From NCBI GenBank assembly GCA_964516435.1, contig CAZEZP010000013.1, positions 1 through 41,845 on the forward strand: a stretch of DNA of 41,845 bases, read 5' to 3'. The stretch comes from HGW-17 sp964516435 (lineage in GTDB: Bacteria > Myxococcota_A > Polyangia > HGW-17). The notes below the pieces were generated by a model that made no database searches, had not been told where the DNA came from, and saw only the letters and a list, made by a program, of their open reading frames with translations. Position 1 is the first letter of the stretch. Every line of letters begins with the position of its first letter. A program made the position numbers and the translations under genes. Of the stretch, positions 40,428 through 41,845 are shown in pieces.

Positions 40428-41753
40428 ATGGACCGCAACGAGCATGGAGATCCGACGAGAGTATCTGAAGACCCCTATGAAAAAGCGCTGCGCTGGCATG
40501 CGGCCTGCCGTGGAAAACTGGGGATGTTTCCGCGCTGTCCCGTTCGCGGCAACGAGGATTTCGCCGTCTGGTACACCCCGGGCGTGGCGGAGCCGTGCCG
40601 GCGCATCGCGCAGGACCCGGATGCCGTGTGGCGTTACACCGGCCGCGGCAACACGGTGGCCGTCCTGTCGGATGGCAGCCGGGTGCTGGGTCTGGGCGAC
40701 ATCGGTCCTGCGGCCGGGCTCCCGGTCATGGAGGGCAAGGGGCTGATATTCAAGATGTATGGCGGTGTGGACGCGTTCCCTCTGTGCGTGGATGCGCCCA
40801 CGGCCGACGCCATGGTGGCGCTGGCGCGGGCCATTGCGCCATCCTTTGGCGGCATCAATCTCGAGGACATCGCCTCGCCGCGATGCTTCGACGTCCTGGA
40901 GCGCCTGCGGGTGGAACTCGACATCCCGGTGTGGCACGACGACCGGCAGGGAACGGCCACGGTCATCGTGGCGGGACTGCTCAACGCGCTCGCGCTCACG
41001 GGCCGCACGCTGGAGACGGCCCGCTTCGTGCTGGTGGGCGCCGGAGCGGCGAATCTCGCCGTGGCGGAACTGCTGGAGTTCGCCGGAGTCGACCTGGGAC
41101 ACGTGGTCTTCGTGGACCGGCCTGGCATCCTGGGACCGGAGCATGCGCCCTGGCATCCCCTGCGCGATGGCCTGGTGGCCCGCTCCAACGGGGAGCGACG
41201 CCGCGGAGGGCTCGCCGAGGCCCTCCGGGGGGCCGACGCGGTGGTGGCGCTTTCCGCGCCGGGCCCCGGCATCCTCACGCCGGAAATGGTGCGTTCCATG
41301 GCGCCGGACCCCATCGTGTTCGCCTGCGCCAATCCGGTTCCGGAAATCTGGCCGTGGGAGGCCGCCTCCGCGGGCGCCGCCGTGGTGGCTACCGGCCGTG
41401 GAGATTTTCCCAACCAGGTCAACAATGCGCTCATCTTCCCCGGCGTGTTTCGCGGCGCACTCGACGTGCAGGCCCGCACCATCACCCAGGGGATGTGCTG
41501 GGCGGCCGCCCGGGCCCTGGCGGAACTCGTCCGGACCGAATTCCGCGCCGACGCCATCCTGCCGCCGCTGACCGACCTGCGCGTGGCTCCCGCCGTGGCC
41601 GCGGCCGTGGCCGGGCAGGCCATGGCCGAAGGCGTGGCCCGCCGGACCGTGTCCCCGGAGGAGATTTCCGAAAACGCGAGCCATCTTTGTAATCAATCAG
41701 CGAAAATCATGAAGATGCTGCTGCAGGAAGGATTCCTTCCCGATCTGGAATGA
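40428..41753 (+). CDS. Malic enzyme (oxaloacetate-decarboxylating malate dehydrogenase)
   Basis: A 441-residue soluble enzyme converting malate to pyruvate and CO2 with NAD(P)+. YTPGVAEPCRRIA (about 49-61) carries the catalytic Tyr, GKGLIFKMYGGVDAFP (about 103-118) the catalytic Lys, INLEDIASPRCF (about 142-153) metal-binding Glu-Asp, and WHDDRQGTATVIVAGL (about 168-183) the conserved HDDxQGTA. VLVGAGAANLAVAELL (about 203-218) is the dinucleotide fold. The length fits the short bacterial form without a phosphotransacetylase domain. GGGAGG lies before the ATG. TTGACT at 40381 may be a -35, but no good -10 follows. Cofactor preference is not assignable. Unconnected to the polysaccharide genes. 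Confidence 0.93.
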   Translation: MDRNEHGDPTRVSEDPYEKALRWHAACRGKLGMFPRCPVRGNEDFAVWYTPGVAEPCRRIAQDPDAVWRYTGRGNTVAVLSDGSRVLGLGDIGPAAGLPVMEGKGLIFKMYGGVDAFPLCVDAPTADAMVALARAIAPSFGGINLEDIASPRCFDVLERLRVELDIPVWHDDRQGTATVIVAGLLNALALTGRTLETARFVLVGAGAANLAVAELLEFAGVDLGHVVFVDRPGILGPEHAPWHPLRDGLVARSNGERRRGGLAEALRGADAVVALSAPGPGILTPEMVRSMAPDPIVFACANPVPEIWPWEAASAGAAVVATGRGDFPNQVNNALIFPGVFRGALDVQARTITQGMCWAAARALAELVRTEFRADAILPPLTDLRVAPAVAAAVAGQAMAEGVARRTVSPEEISENASHLCNQSAKIMKMLLQEGFLPDLE

Positions 41754-41845
41754 GAATTCCATGATTCCATGGCCGGTAGTGGTTCGGTGCCGCCGCGTTG
41801 CCGTTTCGATGTATCGCCGGGGAAAGGGGGGGTAGGGGGGGGTGT

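Overview
The window reads as chromosome from a GC-rich bacterium of the Myxococcota / former Deltaproteobacteria type. The evidence is indirect but consistent: Hanks-type Ser/Thr kinases with the 'HRDVSPQN' variant, a secreted carboxypeptidase carrying a MopE-like Cys/Asp motif and a MYXO-CTERM-like C-terminal anchor, a lipoprotein built from five myxococcal Cys-rich repeats, thrombospondin-type-3 Asp-rich repeats, and lipoproteins with Asn/Thr-rich linkers. I see no rRNA, tRNA, CRISPR array or insertion sequence.

Left flank (1-3968, minus strand): a Ser/Thr kinase whose 3' end lies outside the window, an M14 carboxypeptidase with a surface anchor, and a small Cys-rich secreted protein.

Centre (4162-27301): a large surface-polysaccharide locus, probably O-antigen or exopolysaccharide. 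Two minus-strand genes come first: a GT4 glycosyltransferase and a WecA-like sugar-phosphate transferase that would start the lipid-linked glycan. A plus-strand run of eleven tightly packed genes (7142-20447) follows: a multi-span membrane protein (candidate polymerase), an AsnB-type amidotransferase, a GT4, RfbC and RfbD (dTDP-L-rhamnose), two more GT4s, a very AT-rich GT2, a second AsnB whose 5' third nearly repeats the first, an MBOAT O-acyltransferase and its SGNH-like partner. It ends 9 bp from the end of a converging eight-gene operon on the minus strand (27301 down to 20457): RfbB, RfbA, an ATP-grasp ligase, an extended SDR, a HAD hydrolase, a SAM methyltransferase, a QdtA/FdtA-type ketoisomerase and a DegT-family aminotransferase. 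RfbA and RfbB make dTDP-4-keto-6-deoxyglucose. RfbC/D would take it to dTDP-L-rhamnose, and the ketoisomerase plus aminotransferase to a dTDP-3-amino-3,6-dideoxyhexose. No ordinary sugar N-acetyltransferase is present. The ATP-grasp/SDR/HAD/methyltransferase block fills that place and is the best candidate for an undescribed sugar-decorating pathway. Base composition jumps sharply inside this locus, so it looks like a mosaic.

Right flank (27709-41753): a membrane diguanylate cyclase with two PAS domains and an I-site, then a set of secreted or lipid-anchored proteins (Cys-rich repeat lipoprotein, DUF4139-like lipoprotein, vWA lipoprotein, Ig-like/Cys-rich lipoprotein, small lipoprotein), a Ser/Thr kinase fused to a receiver-like domain, and a malic enzyme. 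Sigma70-like promoters with 16-17 bp spacers can be read in front of several of these genes.
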